NCBI GenBank assembly: GCA_963674475.2
Contig: CAXXFQ010000024.1
Location: 372,001 to 436,000 of the forward strand
Direction: 5' to 3'
DNA: 64,000 nucleotides
From: CAXXFQ01 sp963674475
Lineage (GTDB): Bacteria; Planctomycetota; Planctomycetia; Pirellulales; Thermoguttaceae
Below the pieces are notes generated by a model, which was not told where the DNA came from, searched no databases, and saw nothing but the letters and a program-made list of their open reading frames with translations. Position 1 is the stretch's first letter, and each line of letters opens with the position of its first letter. Position numbers and translations under genes: made by a program. This document shows positions 43,972 to 52,621 of this stretch, one piece after another.

Positions 43972-45033
43972 ATGTTATGGAATTCGACTTCTCGAGCGTT
44001 GCTTTTTCGGCAAAGGCCGGGCAAATTGGGATACCATCTTGTTCGTATCCTTTTAGGATTCGTCCTGTTTCTTGCCGCCGCCTTCAAAACGCACGAATTG
44101 GCAACGACTCCCACTCTTGGCAATAGCCTGCTTGAAAATCGCTATCTCTTGATGGCGGTAATTCAGTTTGAGTTCTTCTTGGCACTATGGCTTTTCAGTG
44201 GTCTTTACCCGCGTTTGGCATGGAAAATCACGCTGGGTTTATTCTCCATCTTTGCAGTAGTAACACTATACAAAGCATTAAGCGGGGAAGCGTCTTGTGG
44301 TTGCTTAGGCCGAGTCGAGATAAATCCCTGGTATACACTGGCATTGGATTTATCTGCAGTTGCGCTACTAATTTACTGCCGCTCTGATTTCTCGCTCCTA
44401 AAACGAAGCTTTACTTTTCGCTGCATTTTCGCTCGGTCCACTGCATTGGTTGCAGTTTGGAGTCTGTTGGCAATTTCAACTTCCTGGGCCATTGCAAGTT
44501 TTCAGCCCTTGGACAATGTGGGAGATTTATCTTTAATTGGGCAAGCCTTCCAAGGCCCGGATGGCAAAAAAACTATAGTCGTTGATCCGGAGGATTGGAT
44601 AGGAAAGCATTTTCCGTTGTTACCTTTCATCGAAAACTCAGCTAGTGAATTGCAATCAGGCGAGCGACCTTTACGAGAACGACTGCCTGAAGGCCATTGG
44701 TTCATCGTACTCTATCGTCACGACTGCTCAAATTGCCTGGAATCAATGCCGAACTATGAACGGATAGCTATTCGTTCTGTAAATAATCTAAATGCGCCTC
44801 GAGTTGCTCTTATCGAAACATCATCGTCGAATATTGATGCAAGAAGCTTACCACTTTCTTCTGAGACGCCATGCGTTCTCGGACAACTGAACAGCAAATG
44901 GGAATGGTTTACCGAGCCCCCTATTGTGATTGAAATTAAAATGTCAAAGTATTGGATATCCAAGGCAAAGAAGGACCAATGCAATAAATACATTACCGTT
45001 ATGTTAGGCTATCTGTCAGGGCCCCACGGTTGA
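43972..45033 (+). CDS. DoxX/MauE-like membrane redox protein with C-terminal thioredoxin-like domain
   Basis: 353 aa from ATG 43972, with AAAGGAC seven bases upstream. Four hydrophobic helices (about 23-40, 59-77, 83-101, 119-137) form a MauE/DoxX-like bundle containing a CGC motif (C109, C111 in GEASCGCLGRVEINPW) between helices 3 and 4. A fifth helix (155-175) leads to a periplasmic domain with D-C-S-N-C (C252, C255) after WFIVLYRH, a thioredoxin-type CxxC site. Such proteins shuttle electrons for disulfide formation or reduction. It is isolated between two IS3 copies but is the first gene of an AT-rich group that includes a ten-cysteine secreted protein at 48541, a plausible client. The family call is moderate; the client link is inference. 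Confidence 0.7.
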   Translation: MLWNSTSRALLFRQRPGKLGYHLVRILLGFVLFLAAAFKTHELATTPTLGNSLLENRYLLMAVIQFEFFLALWLFSGLYPRLAWKITLGLFSIFAVVTLYKALSGEASCGCLGRVEINPWYTLALDLSAVALLIYCRSDFSLLKRSFTFRCIFARSTALVAVWSLLAISTSWAIASFQPLDNVGDLSLIGQAFQGPDGKKTIVVDPEDWIGKHFPLLPFIENSASELQSGERPLRERLPEGHWFIVLYRHDCSNCLESMPNYERIAIRSVNNLNAPRVALIETSSSNIDARSLPLSSETPCVLGQLNSKWEWFTEPPIVIEIKMSKYWISKAKKDQCNKYITVMLGYLSGPHG

Positions 45034-45337
45034 GAAATAGTGCCGAGAAATGGGTTCTGAAGCCAGCCTCAACCCATCTTGAAACACCCACAAATCGTTT
45101 GATTTGAAACTCGTCCTTTCTGGATAATTTACATTTATAATGTTTATTTACATAAATAAACATTATTAGCTTTTGTGTGTTATTACTAAAAAAACGTCAA
45201 TTGGCTTCACTTTCCGAGAAACGCTTGAAACTGATATCCACAAAAAAGGGCTCTTCCGTCATGCTGCAGTTTCCAAACAAACCGCACAACGGAGGAGCCA
45301 AGGATGGCGAATTCGAAATGTCGTTGGGAAGCTCCGG
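45034..45337. other. Intergenic region with large palindrome
   Basis: About 300 bp after the redox membrane protein. Apart from the 30-bp palindrome at 45137-45166 I see only short uncertain frames (for example 45173-45373) that run into the IS3 end and lack family support. Confidence 0.4.
45137..45166. repeat. 30-bp perfect AT-rich inverted repeat
   Basis: ATAATGTTTATTTA and its exact reverse complement are separated by CA (14-bp arms). It lies ~100 bases after the redox protein stop. It could be a cruciform, an operator or a terminator-like structure; there is no T-run. Confidence 0.7.
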
Positions 45338-45411
45338 TGGCCTGCTATTCAAAAACTGGTCCATGTGGTATGAGAGTATCCAGAGCCCTGTAGGGGTGGA
45401 AGGAGACTCTT

Positions 45412-45696
45412 GTGAAGAATCGCGGGAAGCGACATACGCCGGAGCAGATTATCAGGAAGCTTCGTGACGCGGACGCGATGCTCAACTCGGGCAAGACGAT
45501 CGGCGAAGCGTGCCAAGCCTTGGAAATCTGTGAGCAGACGTTTCATCGCTGGCGGCAGCAGTACGGTGGAATGAAGGCCGAAGAGGCGAAGCGGCTGAAA
45601 GAACTGGAACAGGAGAACAAGCGTTTGAAGCGTCTGGTGGCTGACCAAGCCCTGGATATCCAGATACTTCGGGATGTGGCAGAGGGAAACTTGTGA
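45412..45696 (+). CDS. IS3-family transposase OrfA, copy C
   Basis: 94 aa, identical to OrfA of copies A and B, with the same GTG start, ribosome binding site and overlap with orfB. Confidence 0.9.
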   Translation: MKNRGKRHTPEQIIRKLRDADAMLNSGKTIGEACQALEICEQTFHRWRQQYGGMKAEEAKRLKELEQENKRLKRLVADQALDIQILRDVAEGNL

Positions 45697-46589
45697 GCCC
45701 CTCTCGGAAACGTGAGACGGTAATAAAGCTCAAAGGGAAGCACGGCGTGAGCGAGCGTCGAGCTTGCCGAGCCTTGAAGCAGCCTCGTAGCACACAGCGT
45801 TACGAGACGAAGCCGCGCGACGATGAACCGCGTTTGGTTGATCGGATGCTTGAACTTGTTAGCGGGCGTCCTCGTTTCGGCTATCGTCGGATCAGCGCGT
45901 TGCTGCAAGCCGAAGGTTGGCGAGCGAGCTTCACAAGGGTTTACCGTCTGTGGCGTCGAGAGGGGCTGAAAGTGCCTCAAAAACAGCGGAAACGACGACG
46001 ATTAGGCTCGGGTGAGAACGCTTGTCATCGCCGTCGTGCAGAGTATAAGGACCACGTGTGGACATGGGATTTCATCTTTGATCGGACGACGAGTGGGCGT
46101 TCGCTAAAGTGGCTGTCGATCATTGATGAATTCACAAGAGAGTGTTTAGCGTTGAAAGTGGCTGGCAGCATTACCTCGGAAGATGTGATCGATACGCTGG
46201 CCGAACTTTTTGCGATGCGAGGCGTGCCAAGAAATATTCGTAGCGACAATGGCCCGGAGTTCATCGCCAAGACGGTTCGAGAATGGTTGGAGCGAGTAGA
46301 CGTGAAGACGCTCTACGTAGCACCAGGCAGCCCATGGGAAAACGGCTATGCCGAAAGCTTCCATTGTCGGCTTCGAGACGAGCTTCTGGCTCGTGAGGAA
46401 TTTGAGAATCTCCAAGCTGCCCGGCGATTGGCCAAAGCCTGGCAGGAAGACTACAACCACGTTCGGCCACACGGTTCGTTGGGCTACCAATCCCCGTCGA
46501 AATTTGCAGCGGGCTGTGCCGCTTCTGTTCGGGCTACGCCCTCACTCCAGCAGCACAGCCCGAAATCTGACCCATTACCCGTTACCTAA
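45693..46589 (+). CDS. IS3-family transposase OrfB, copy C
   Basis: 298 aa, identical in protein sequence to copy A, with intact DDE residues (D126, D185, E221) and NGPEF retained. Confidence 0.92.
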   Translation: MSPSRKRETVIKLKGKHGVSERRACRALKQPRSTQRYETKPRDDEPRLVDRMLELVSGRPRFGYRRISALLQAEGWRASFTRVYRLWRREGLKVPQKQRKRRRLGSGENACHRRRAEYKDHVWTWDFIFDRTTSGRSLKWLSIIDEFTRECLALKVAGSITSEDVIDTLAELFAMRGVPRNIRSDNGPEFIAKTVREWLERVDVKTLYVAPGSPWENGYAESFHCRLRDELLAREEFENLQAARRLAKAWQEDYNHVRPHGSLGYQSPSKFAAGCAASVRATPSLQQHSPKSDPLPVT

Positions 46590-46639
46590 CCGAAACTCTC
46601 ATAACCCCTGGTACAGAAAATTAAAGCCGGTCACTGGAT

Positions 46640-46951
46640 CAATGGAACGAGTGGAGCCTGTGGCTCGCCGCTGGGTTGCATGCCCGCAACCGTTGGCGAT
46701 TGCCGGTGCTTTTGCTTGGCATTCTGTTTGCCAGCGGCCGTCGCACGGCAACCAGTTGGCTGCGTGCTGCTGGCATCACCGACGAGTTTCAGGACTATTT
46801 TTACTTCCTTGTGGCGGTGGGGCACAAGACCAATTCCATCGCAACGCAGTTGATCGTGTTGATTTTGCGGACGTTGCCCTTGCCCGAGCGCTTGCACCGT
46901 CTACGGCAAAGCGACGACCAAGACCTGCAACCAGAAAGTGCAAAAAACTAA
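46640..46951 (+). pseudogene. N-terminal stub of an IS4/IS701-type transposase
   Basis: The frame reads WNEWSLWLAAGLHARNRWRL, LLGILFASGRRTATSWLRAA, GITDEFQDYFYFLVAVGHKT and ILRTLPLPERLHRL. The F..GRRT..SWLRAAG..D.F..YY motif marks the start of DDE-type transposases of the IS701/IS4 superfamily common in planctomycetes. The start is missing (joined to IS3 copy C) and the frame ends at 46951, long before the catalytic core. The element is dead. The family assignment is by motif recall. Confidence 0.6.
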
Positions 46952-47386
46952 CAAGAAAGCCTTAAAAATTGAAATCGATAGTAGAAATTGACAACCGCGG
47001 ATTCAGACTAATCCTAGCAGCCTGTTGAAAAACTGGCTGCGTGCGAAACAGAAGGTTTCGCTCAAAACAATGATTTGTCAAAATCGCTTGTTTTGCGAGG
47101 CTTGCGACCACTTGTTGTCGCAATTGCCGAGGTTGAAAAAGGCCCGGACGGCCTTTTTCAACGGGCTGCTGGGATGGTTTGAATTTAATTGCTGGAGCAT
47201 GGTTCTAATGACGCCATTTCTTTATTGAGTAAATGGCCCCGCTGTTTCAGCTGATCAGCTAGTTGTCAGGTCCTTATTGGTAATTTTAGCATTAACTTTT
47301 AGAGCTTCATTGCGAGTCAGTAAGTTGATCGACGCAGAAACGACCCAAGCGGTATAACTAAGAAGTAAAATAGGAGAAATAGATTC
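46952..47386. other. Non-coding region with MITE and upstream region of 47387
   Basis: Contains the 161-bp MITE-like element described separately and ~210 bp of AT-rich sequence ahead of the gene at 47387, with AGGAG eight bases before its ATG. No further gene is supported. Confidence 0.5.
47013..47173. mobile_element. MITE-like element (161 bp)
   Basis: The termini CCTAGCAGCCTGTTGAAAAA (left) and the complement of CCCAGCAGCCCGTTGAAAAA (right) form an 18/20 inverted repeat. The interior has no coding frame of note, and its right part folds into a perfect 13-bp hairpin (GTTGAAAAAGGCC, 5-base loop). The CAGCAGCC(C)GTTGAAAAA-type end is that of a DDE transposon, so this is a non-autonomous derivative. 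The parent element is not in the window. Confidence 0.65.
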
Positions 47387-48487
47387 ATGACACGGCGATT
47401 ATGGAATGACTCGCGTCTTTCGACACTCCGGGTATGTCTGGTTCTGTTGGCCAGCTTCCAGTTCCCTCTTACGGCAGAGAGCAATGATGACATTGACAGA
47501 ACAGCTCCCCAGCTACGAGAAGAGATTCTGTCCACATGGAAAGCGAGAACCGAAGCAATCCAGACCATCCAGATACGAGCCAGATTTTTTCGAAAAGGAC
47601 CTTCTAGCTTGAAGCGACTCAATTCAGATGAAGTAGTTGCGATAGTGGACAGTTGCCAAAAACTGGAAGATGGTGAAAAAAAGACCAAATTCTTGACTGA
47701 GAAACTACGTAGTGAGAAACTAAAGAATGAAATCTACTATGCCGAGGTTGAGTTTGCGACCGATAGGCAACGAAAAGTAGAAAGTACGAAAGACAATGGA
47801 AAAGATCAAGGGAAAATGGTCACAGATGGACACCATGATATCATAGTTGACCCGCTCAATAAATATGTAACGATTTTTCGTGGCGGCGAGAGCCGTCGAG
47901 GAACACTTTCGTTGAAAGACTTTGCCTGGGAATTCTCCTCTCAACCACTGGGAGAATTAAAGTTGATTACGAATGACAACACAACAGCTCATTTACGCGG
48001 CCAGACAGGCCCAGTCGAGATCGATATTATGGTCGAAAGAGCCACAAATCTAGTCCGGAAAGTAACTTCCTCAAGGGGCGGAGTCGTTTTCCAGAACTTG
48101 TTCCAACTGGGAACACTCCAGTTTCCAGATGGACTGTATTTTCCAGAGATTTCCCTTAGAGTCAATTATAAAGATGATTCAATATACTCGGCAACGCTTC
48201 TTTCGCCGATCGAGATTGACACGAACATAACCTTGTCCGATTCCCTATTCACTGTTTCCGCACCAGCCGGATCGCGCATCGTTGATGCTCAATTCAAAGA
48301 GCCAAAAGTTTATACCATCTCATGCGACACAAAAGATGTCACTGTATTCGTACAATCCACGATTGAACGCGATCCTCGCTCAGATACAATCCGCCCCTAC
48401 ATTATCACTCTTAGTGCAGTTACATTCCTTGGCTTAACCTCCATCGTCTTGTTTCGCAGAATTCGCTATACTAATCGTTCGGCTTAG
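47387..48487 (+). CDS. Exported, C-terminally anchored envelope protein (LolA-like fold suspected)
   Basis: 366 aa from ATG 47387 with AGGAGA upstream. A signal peptide (MTRRLWNDSRLSTLRVCLVL, then LASFQFPLTA) is followed by a helix resembling the start of LolA/LolB-like outer-membrane lipoprotein-sorting proteins (LREEILSTWKARTEAIQTIQ, then IRARF). About 250 residues of alternating strands follow, and a single C-terminal transmembrane helix (YIITLSAVTFLGLTSIVLF) ends in a basic tail. The domain therefore faces the periplasm and is held in the inner membrane. AT-rich composition matches the next genes. It is followed after ~55 bases by the ten-cysteine secreted protein. The family is only suggested. 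Confidence 0.65.
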   Translation: MTRRLWNDSRLSTLRVCLVLLASFQFPLTAESNDDIDRTAPQLREEILSTWKARTEAIQTIQIRARFFRKGPSSLKRLNSDEVVAIVDSCQKLEDGEKKTKFLTEKLRSEKLKNEIYYAEVEFATDRQRKVESTKDNGKDQGKMVTDGHHDIIVDPLNKYVTIFRGGESRRGTLSLKDFAWEFSSQPLGELKLITNDNTTAHLRGQTGPVEIDIMVERATNLVRKVTSSRGGVVFQNLFQLGTLQFPDGLYFPEISLRVNYKDDSIYSATLLSPIEIDTNITLSDSLFTVSAPAGSRIVDAQFKEPKVYTISCDTKDVTVFVQSTIERDPRSDTIRPYIITLSAVTFLGLTSIVLFRRIRYTNRSA

Positions 48488-48540
48488 ATATAGTTTTGTC
48501 CCATTTTGGGCCCATTTGTATTTTACAAGGAGATTTAAAA

Positions 48541-48956
48541 TGAAAGTATTTAAGAAGAGACCGGTCGCTCATTTGTTCATTGGAGTGACCACATTGCTCT
48601 TCGTTTTGTCGACAGGAGTAGTTTTTGCAGTTTCGGCAAATAAAATGTGTTCGCATCCTCGTGGTGCAATGCTTCATCCACAGGATAACTATTGGTGTGC
48701 ACAACAAACCAATTGCGGAGGGCAAGCTGGTACATGCTCGGGCGAAGGGTATTATCCCCCATCCGATGCTTATTGTGCAGATTCAGAAGTCGTTGGATGC
48801 ATTGCTCAGTATACAACCATCCCTTGGACTATGACGAAGAAGATGAAAACGTGCATGTATACAGAAAATTGTATGTGCGTATTTCTTACAGCGTCCCCAT
48901 CAGAGCAGAAAACTATATATATAAATGATTGTAAGACAGTACAGCCGCCCTATTGA
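48541..48956 (+). CDS. Secreted ten-cysteine small protein (138 aa)
   Basis: ATG 48541 follows AAGGAG at the ideal distance; the eight upstream codons are dropped. A signal peptide (MKVFKKRPVAHLFIGVTTLL, cleavage near GVVFA) releases a ~108-residue mature protein. It has ten cysteines at positions 37, 53, 59, 66, 79, 87, 105, 111, 113 and 131, an even number compatible with five disulfides, and many Tyr, Gln and Pro. No family is recognised. The exported, disulfide-rich nature and its place just after an anchored periplasmic protein and near a CxC/CxxC membrane redox protein suggest a structural, binding or toxin/bacteriocin-like factor. Function is unknown. Confidence 0.7.
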
Positions 48957-49347
48957 ACTCTATTACGGAACGATCAAGTAAAAAATGACATTATCAAATA
49001 ACAATGTCGCACTTCCTTGACCAGAACCATGTGGCAGATTCAAATTTAAATCCTTAGCGCACTGCAAATTGCCTTTGTGTGCTCGTAGCATTACATAATC
49101 ATCACTAAGAATTTAATGAAAGACCTTCCTTCATTTGCTATCGCATTGGTCTTTACTCTTTTCAGGCTGGTATGATCGCGAATGGAGGAAGGACGCATTA
49201 CTTTTCATGCTAAAGCGAAGGTTATTTTCTTAATATATTAAATAAAATCGCTTTAAGAAATGTAAATTTAAATTTTCCTGTTAAAAGACGATACAACTTT
49301 AAAAGGTATTTGTTCCTTTAGGGCTATGAGTAAAATAGACAAACATT
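48957..49347. other. AT-rich gap, probable promoter of the lipoprotein gene
   Basis: About 390 bp of very AT-rich sequence with no credible frame. It separates the cysteine-rich protein from the DUF1573-like lipoprotein, so the two are probably separate transcripts. No known RNA motif is recognised. Confidence 0.4.
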
Positions 49348-50535
49348 ATGACGCATTTTTCATACTTAACACTAAAACTGCTCGTTGTTTTAACCATTTT
49401 TTTGGGAAGTTGTAGCAGATCGGTAAAAGATCATGTTAAGAGCAAGTCACGATTGTCTTTTTCATCCCAGATAGTCACTTTGCCGGCAATGTTTATTAGC
49501 GAGTTATCGCGTCTTGGTGACTCTTCCTCAAAGAAGTCTTTTCGTTTCGACCTCACAAACCAGTCATCAGCCACTGTAACCGTAAGTGTTAAGTCAAAAA
49601 GTTGTTCGTGTATTGATGTTAGATTTACATCGGAGGCAGGGGATACACGAGACATACTGGTGCTTGAATCTGGTACAACAGGCACCTGCGATTTTGCCGT
49701 AACACTCACTCGTACAACACGCGTCCATAGTTCGAAAGTTATTCTTAAGGCTGTGTTCGACGAGGGTGGTATCGAGCAGTATCCACTTACAGCCGAGGTG
49801 CCAGTGTATGAAGACTTTTGTTTCACGCCTCGAACGGTGAATATCAACGTAAACCGAAACATTGAAGGTAAGGTGTCTCAAGAAATCGTGGTTCGCAGTC
49901 GTTTTCGAAAGCAAGGCGACAGAAACAAACAGCAGCATTTCAGTGCTCAGGTAACGAAACAATGGGCATCATTGTCGCCGATCGAAGCATCCAGTCCACC
50001 AGTTGAGATGGATCATGGCATATTTGAGCAGGAGTTTCGTTTCAATGTTACGGCATGTCCGACAGAAGCACTTCGCGGCAAAGGTTTGGCGTCGGCAAGA
50101 GTTGAAGTATCGGCAGGCTTTGCTGAAAAGGACGGGAAATCGATAGGATCCGTGCCTCTCGCATTATGTCGGACCGATGGGTTGATTGCCGACGAGAATG
50201 TATCTTTTGGATTTGTTGACGTGGAAACACAGCAACAGCGTCGAGTTTTAATTAGATCGGCAGATAAGAAAGAGTTCCGTATACTTGAAGGAAAGTCGGA
50301 TCACCCCGATATCCAGGTTAAATGGGATTCCACAACCGAAGGCAAGAAAAATCAAGTGTGGGTCACTATCATGTGCAGTCCCTCGCGTGCTGGCCCCATT
50401 AATGGTCAAGTTACCCTTACAACAAACTACCTGTCAGGTTCTTCGGTTTCCTTAAAAGTATCCGTTACAGGTGTAGATAGAATGCGTTCTAATAATGTTG
50501 GATCTGTGAAAGAAACACAAGCCGAGTTGATGTAG
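49348..50535 (+). CDS. DUF1573-like lipoprotein
   Basis: 395 aa. The N-terminus MTHFSYLTLKLLVVLTIFLG leads into SCSRS, a type II signal peptide with lipobox LGSC, so the protein is lipidated and faces outward. The first ~100 residues after it resemble DUF1573 (HYDIN/ASH-like beta-sandwich): FRFDLTNQSSATVTVSVKSK, SCSCIDVRF (CxC), then a C/T-rich strand. A second similar sandwich appears near the C-terminus (QQRRVLIRSADKKEF ... GQVTLTTNYLSGSSVSLKVS). No strong ribosome binding site precedes ATG 49348. It is followed after 39 bases by the glycosyltransferase at 50575, probably in one transcript. DUF1573 proteins are abundant in planctomycetes; function unknown. Confidence 0.65.
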   Translation: MTHFSYLTLKLLVVLTIFLGSCSRSVKDHVKSKSRLSFSSQIVTLPAMFISELSRLGDSSSKKSFRFDLTNQSSATVTVSVKSKSCSCIDVRFTSEAGDTRDILVLESGTTGTCDFAVTLTRTTRVHSSKVILKAVFDEGGIEQYPLTAEVPVYEDFCFTPRTVNINVNRNIEGKVSQEIVVRSRFRKQGDRNKQQHFSAQVTKQWASLSPIEASSPPVEMDHGIFEQEFRFNVTACPTEALRGKGLASARVEVSAGFAEKDGKSIGSVPLALCRTDGLIADENVSFGFVDVETQQQRRVLIRSADKKEFRILEGKSDHPDIQVKWDSTTEGKKNQVWVTIMCSPSRAGPINGQVTLTTNYLSGSSVSLKVSVTGVDRMRSNNVGSVKETQAELM

Positions 50536-50574
50536 ACCTCTTTCGTGTTCGAGAATAATCCTCCAGGAATTCAG

Positions 50575-52533
50575 ATGAGAAGTTGTTGTGTGTGGCATCT
50601 TCCAGTTGTATTGGTATTGTTGCCTTTTACCATAATCCTCGTGATTCAAGCTTATTCAATGACCCCGGTTTGGCACGAATCAGCGCAACTGTATGCAGGG
50701 TTAAATGACATTCGACAAGGGAGATTTGACACAATAAAGGTTAACCCGCCTTTAGTGCGGTCAGTAGCCGGAACGGTCGCACTGTTAGGGGCATCGAACT
50801 TCGATGATGAGAGCCTCAACCGACCACCTGTGGGACGCGAAGAATTTGCCATGGCCGCGTCCTTTATGGATCGCAACAAACATTGTGCATGGGAGATGTT
50901 GTATTTTGCACGTTTGGGTAGTATCCCATTTGCCCTGTTTGGTGCGTGGTTATGCTGGCGATGGTCCAACAGGCTCTTCGGCTATTGTGCAGGATTGGTT
51001 GCACTGACTCTTTGGTGTTTCTCCCCATACATCCTCGGTCATGGCGCGACCGTCATGTCTGATGTTCCCACAGCGGCTATGGGGGTTGCAGGCGTTTATT
51101 TCTTTTGGAAATGGTTGAAACAGCCGCGGTGGTTGGAGGTTATTATTGCGGGTGTTATGCTGGGCTTAGCCGAGCTTTGCAAATTTACACTACTAGTGTT
51201 TTACCCTATGTATCCCTTGCTGTGGATTGTTTATCGGTTGCCAGAGTGGAAAGCGGGAAATTTTGCATGGCGCGACTGGTTGCGGCAAAGTGGAATGATA
51301 ATAACGCTTTTGTTAGTGAGTGTGTACATCATCAATTGCGGCTATCTTTTCAAAGGCACTTTCAAACCACTGGGAAAATTTGAGTTTCAGACGGCGATGC
51401 TCACTGGTTATGATTCGATCGAAGATATTCCAATAGATGGTGCCAATCGCTTTACTGGTACGTGGTTGGAGAAGCTACCTGTGCCGCTACCATCCAATAT
51501 GGTTCAGGGAATCGATATGCAACGGTACGATTTTGAGCGTGGAATGCCATCTTATTTACGAGGCCAGTGGCAGAAACATGGTTGGTGGTATTATTATTTG
51601 TATGCCTTGGCAATAAAAGTGCCGTTGGGGACTTGGTGTTTGCTCGCTTTGGCGATTTCGTTTAGCTTTTGGGGGCAATCTTTTAATGCTTCTAGACGAG
51701 ATGAGATGATTGTGCTTGTGCCGGGACTAGTAATTCTGATCTTTGTGAGTAGCCAAACAGGGTTCTCGGTTCATTCTCGCTATATCATTCTTGCGTTACC
51801 GTTTCTATTCATCTGGACAAGCAAGGTCGGCCAATTTTTTTCGAGATCAACCGGTCCTTGGACAAAACGACGGCTTGTCTTTGCCACGACGGTTTCTTTG
51901 TCGCTCATATGGTCAGTGGGAAGCAGCTTGGCCATTTATCCACATAGCCTTTCCTACTTCAACGAATTGGCGGCAATTCTGCCAACTCCATACGACGAAA
52001 CCTACCCAAAACCGCCCCAATTTTCGCATAAGTCGAACAACGTCCTTTCCAGTTGGTTTTCAGCAGGAATCTTTGAAAAACTTACTATTGGCCCGAGAAA
52101 CGGCCCTCGCCACTTGTTAGACAGTAACATCGACTGGGGGCAAGACTTGTTCTATCTTGAAGATTGGTGCGAATCGCACCCCGAAGCCCGTCCAATCAAG
52201 GTTGCCTACTTTGGGAGCTACCCGCTGGATCATACCAAGATCGAATCAGCCGGTTCTCCACCAGTCGTTCTCGACGATTTAGATGCGATGGATAGCACCA
52301 CTTTCGGTCCGCTACCCGGCTATTACGCCTTGAGCGTTAGTGAGATTTATGGTCGCTGGAAGCAATATCGTTACTTCCTTCATTTTGAGCCGGTGGCAAT
52401 GGCGGGGTACTCGATTTATATCTATCATATTACACTAGACGAGGCGAATCGAGCGCGGCGAGAAATGGGATTGCCGGAAATTCAAAAGACAGAGATTTAT
52501 TGCGGAAGCGCCCCATTGGTTGTTAAAAATTGA
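50575..52533 (+). CDS. GT39/ArnT-type membrane glycosyltransferase
   Basis: ATG 50575 is preferred over GTG 50545 because CAGGAA lies six bases upstream. The product is 652 aa. It is a multi-pass protein (about ten helices) with an N-terminal helix followed by a luminal loop with acidic residues (TPVWHESAQLYAGLNDIRQG), an NPPLVR segment, and DVPTAAMGVAGVYFFWKWLK. These are typical of dolichyl/polyprenyl-phosphate-sugar protein glycosyltransferases (PMT/GT39 and ArnT). The C-terminal ~150 residues form a soluble domain (LLDSNIDWGQDLFYLEDWCE) common in planctomycete members. It probably moves a lipid-linked sugar onto a protein or lipid outside the membrane. The stop is followed at once by an IS256 element. 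Confidence 0.75.
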   Translation: MRSCCVWHLPVVLVLLPFTIILVIQAYSMTPVWHESAQLYAGLNDIRQGRFDTIKVNPPLVRSVAGTVALLGASNFDDESLNRPPVGREEFAMAASFMDRNKHCAWEMLYFARLGSIPFALFGAWLCWRWSNRLFGYCAGLVALTLWCFSPYILGHGATVMSDVPTAAMGVAGVYFFWKWLKQPRWLEVIIAGVMLGLAELCKFTLLVFYPMYPLLWIVYRLPEWKAGNFAWRDWLRQSGMIITLLLVSVYIINCGYLFKGTFKPLGKFEFQTAMLTGYDSIEDIPIDGANRFTGTWLEKLPVPLPSNMVQGIDMQRYDFERGMPSYLRGQWQKHGWWYYYLYALAIKVPLGTWCLLALAISFSFWGQSFNASRRDEMIVLVPGLVILIFVSSQTGFSVHSRYIILALPFLFIWTSKVGQFFSRSTGPWTKRRLVFATTVSLSLIWSVGSSLAIYPHSLSYFNELAAILPTPYDETYPKPPQFSHKSNNVLSSWFSAGIFEKLTIGPRNGPRHLLDSNIDWGQDLFYLEDWCESHPEARPIKVAYFGSYPLDHTKIESAGSPPVVLDDLDAMDSTTFGPLPGYYALSVSEIYGRWKQYRYFLHFEPVAMAGYSIYIYHITLDEANRARREMGLPEIQKTEIYCGSAPLVVKN

Positions 52534-52621
52534 CGATGGTCTCCTGCTCGGCGATAATGCCGGGTGTTACACCAAAAAATTACGGCTGGGGTGGATCCGG
52601 CCTTGAAGGGAGACCACCGTC

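Larger units (their letters stand above)
45338..46633 (+). mobile_element. IS3-family (IS407-like) insertion sequence, copy C
   Basis: 1296 bp, same as copies A and B apart from single-base differences (for example a C-to-T near the 3' end). The flanks (CCGG / CTGG) give no clear target duplication. On its right it is joined directly to a truncated transposase of another family. Confidence 0.9.

Noticed and set aside
45173..45373. 66-codon frame after the redox gene
   Set aside because: Runs into the IS3 terminus, has no family similarity and no clear start; probably chance.
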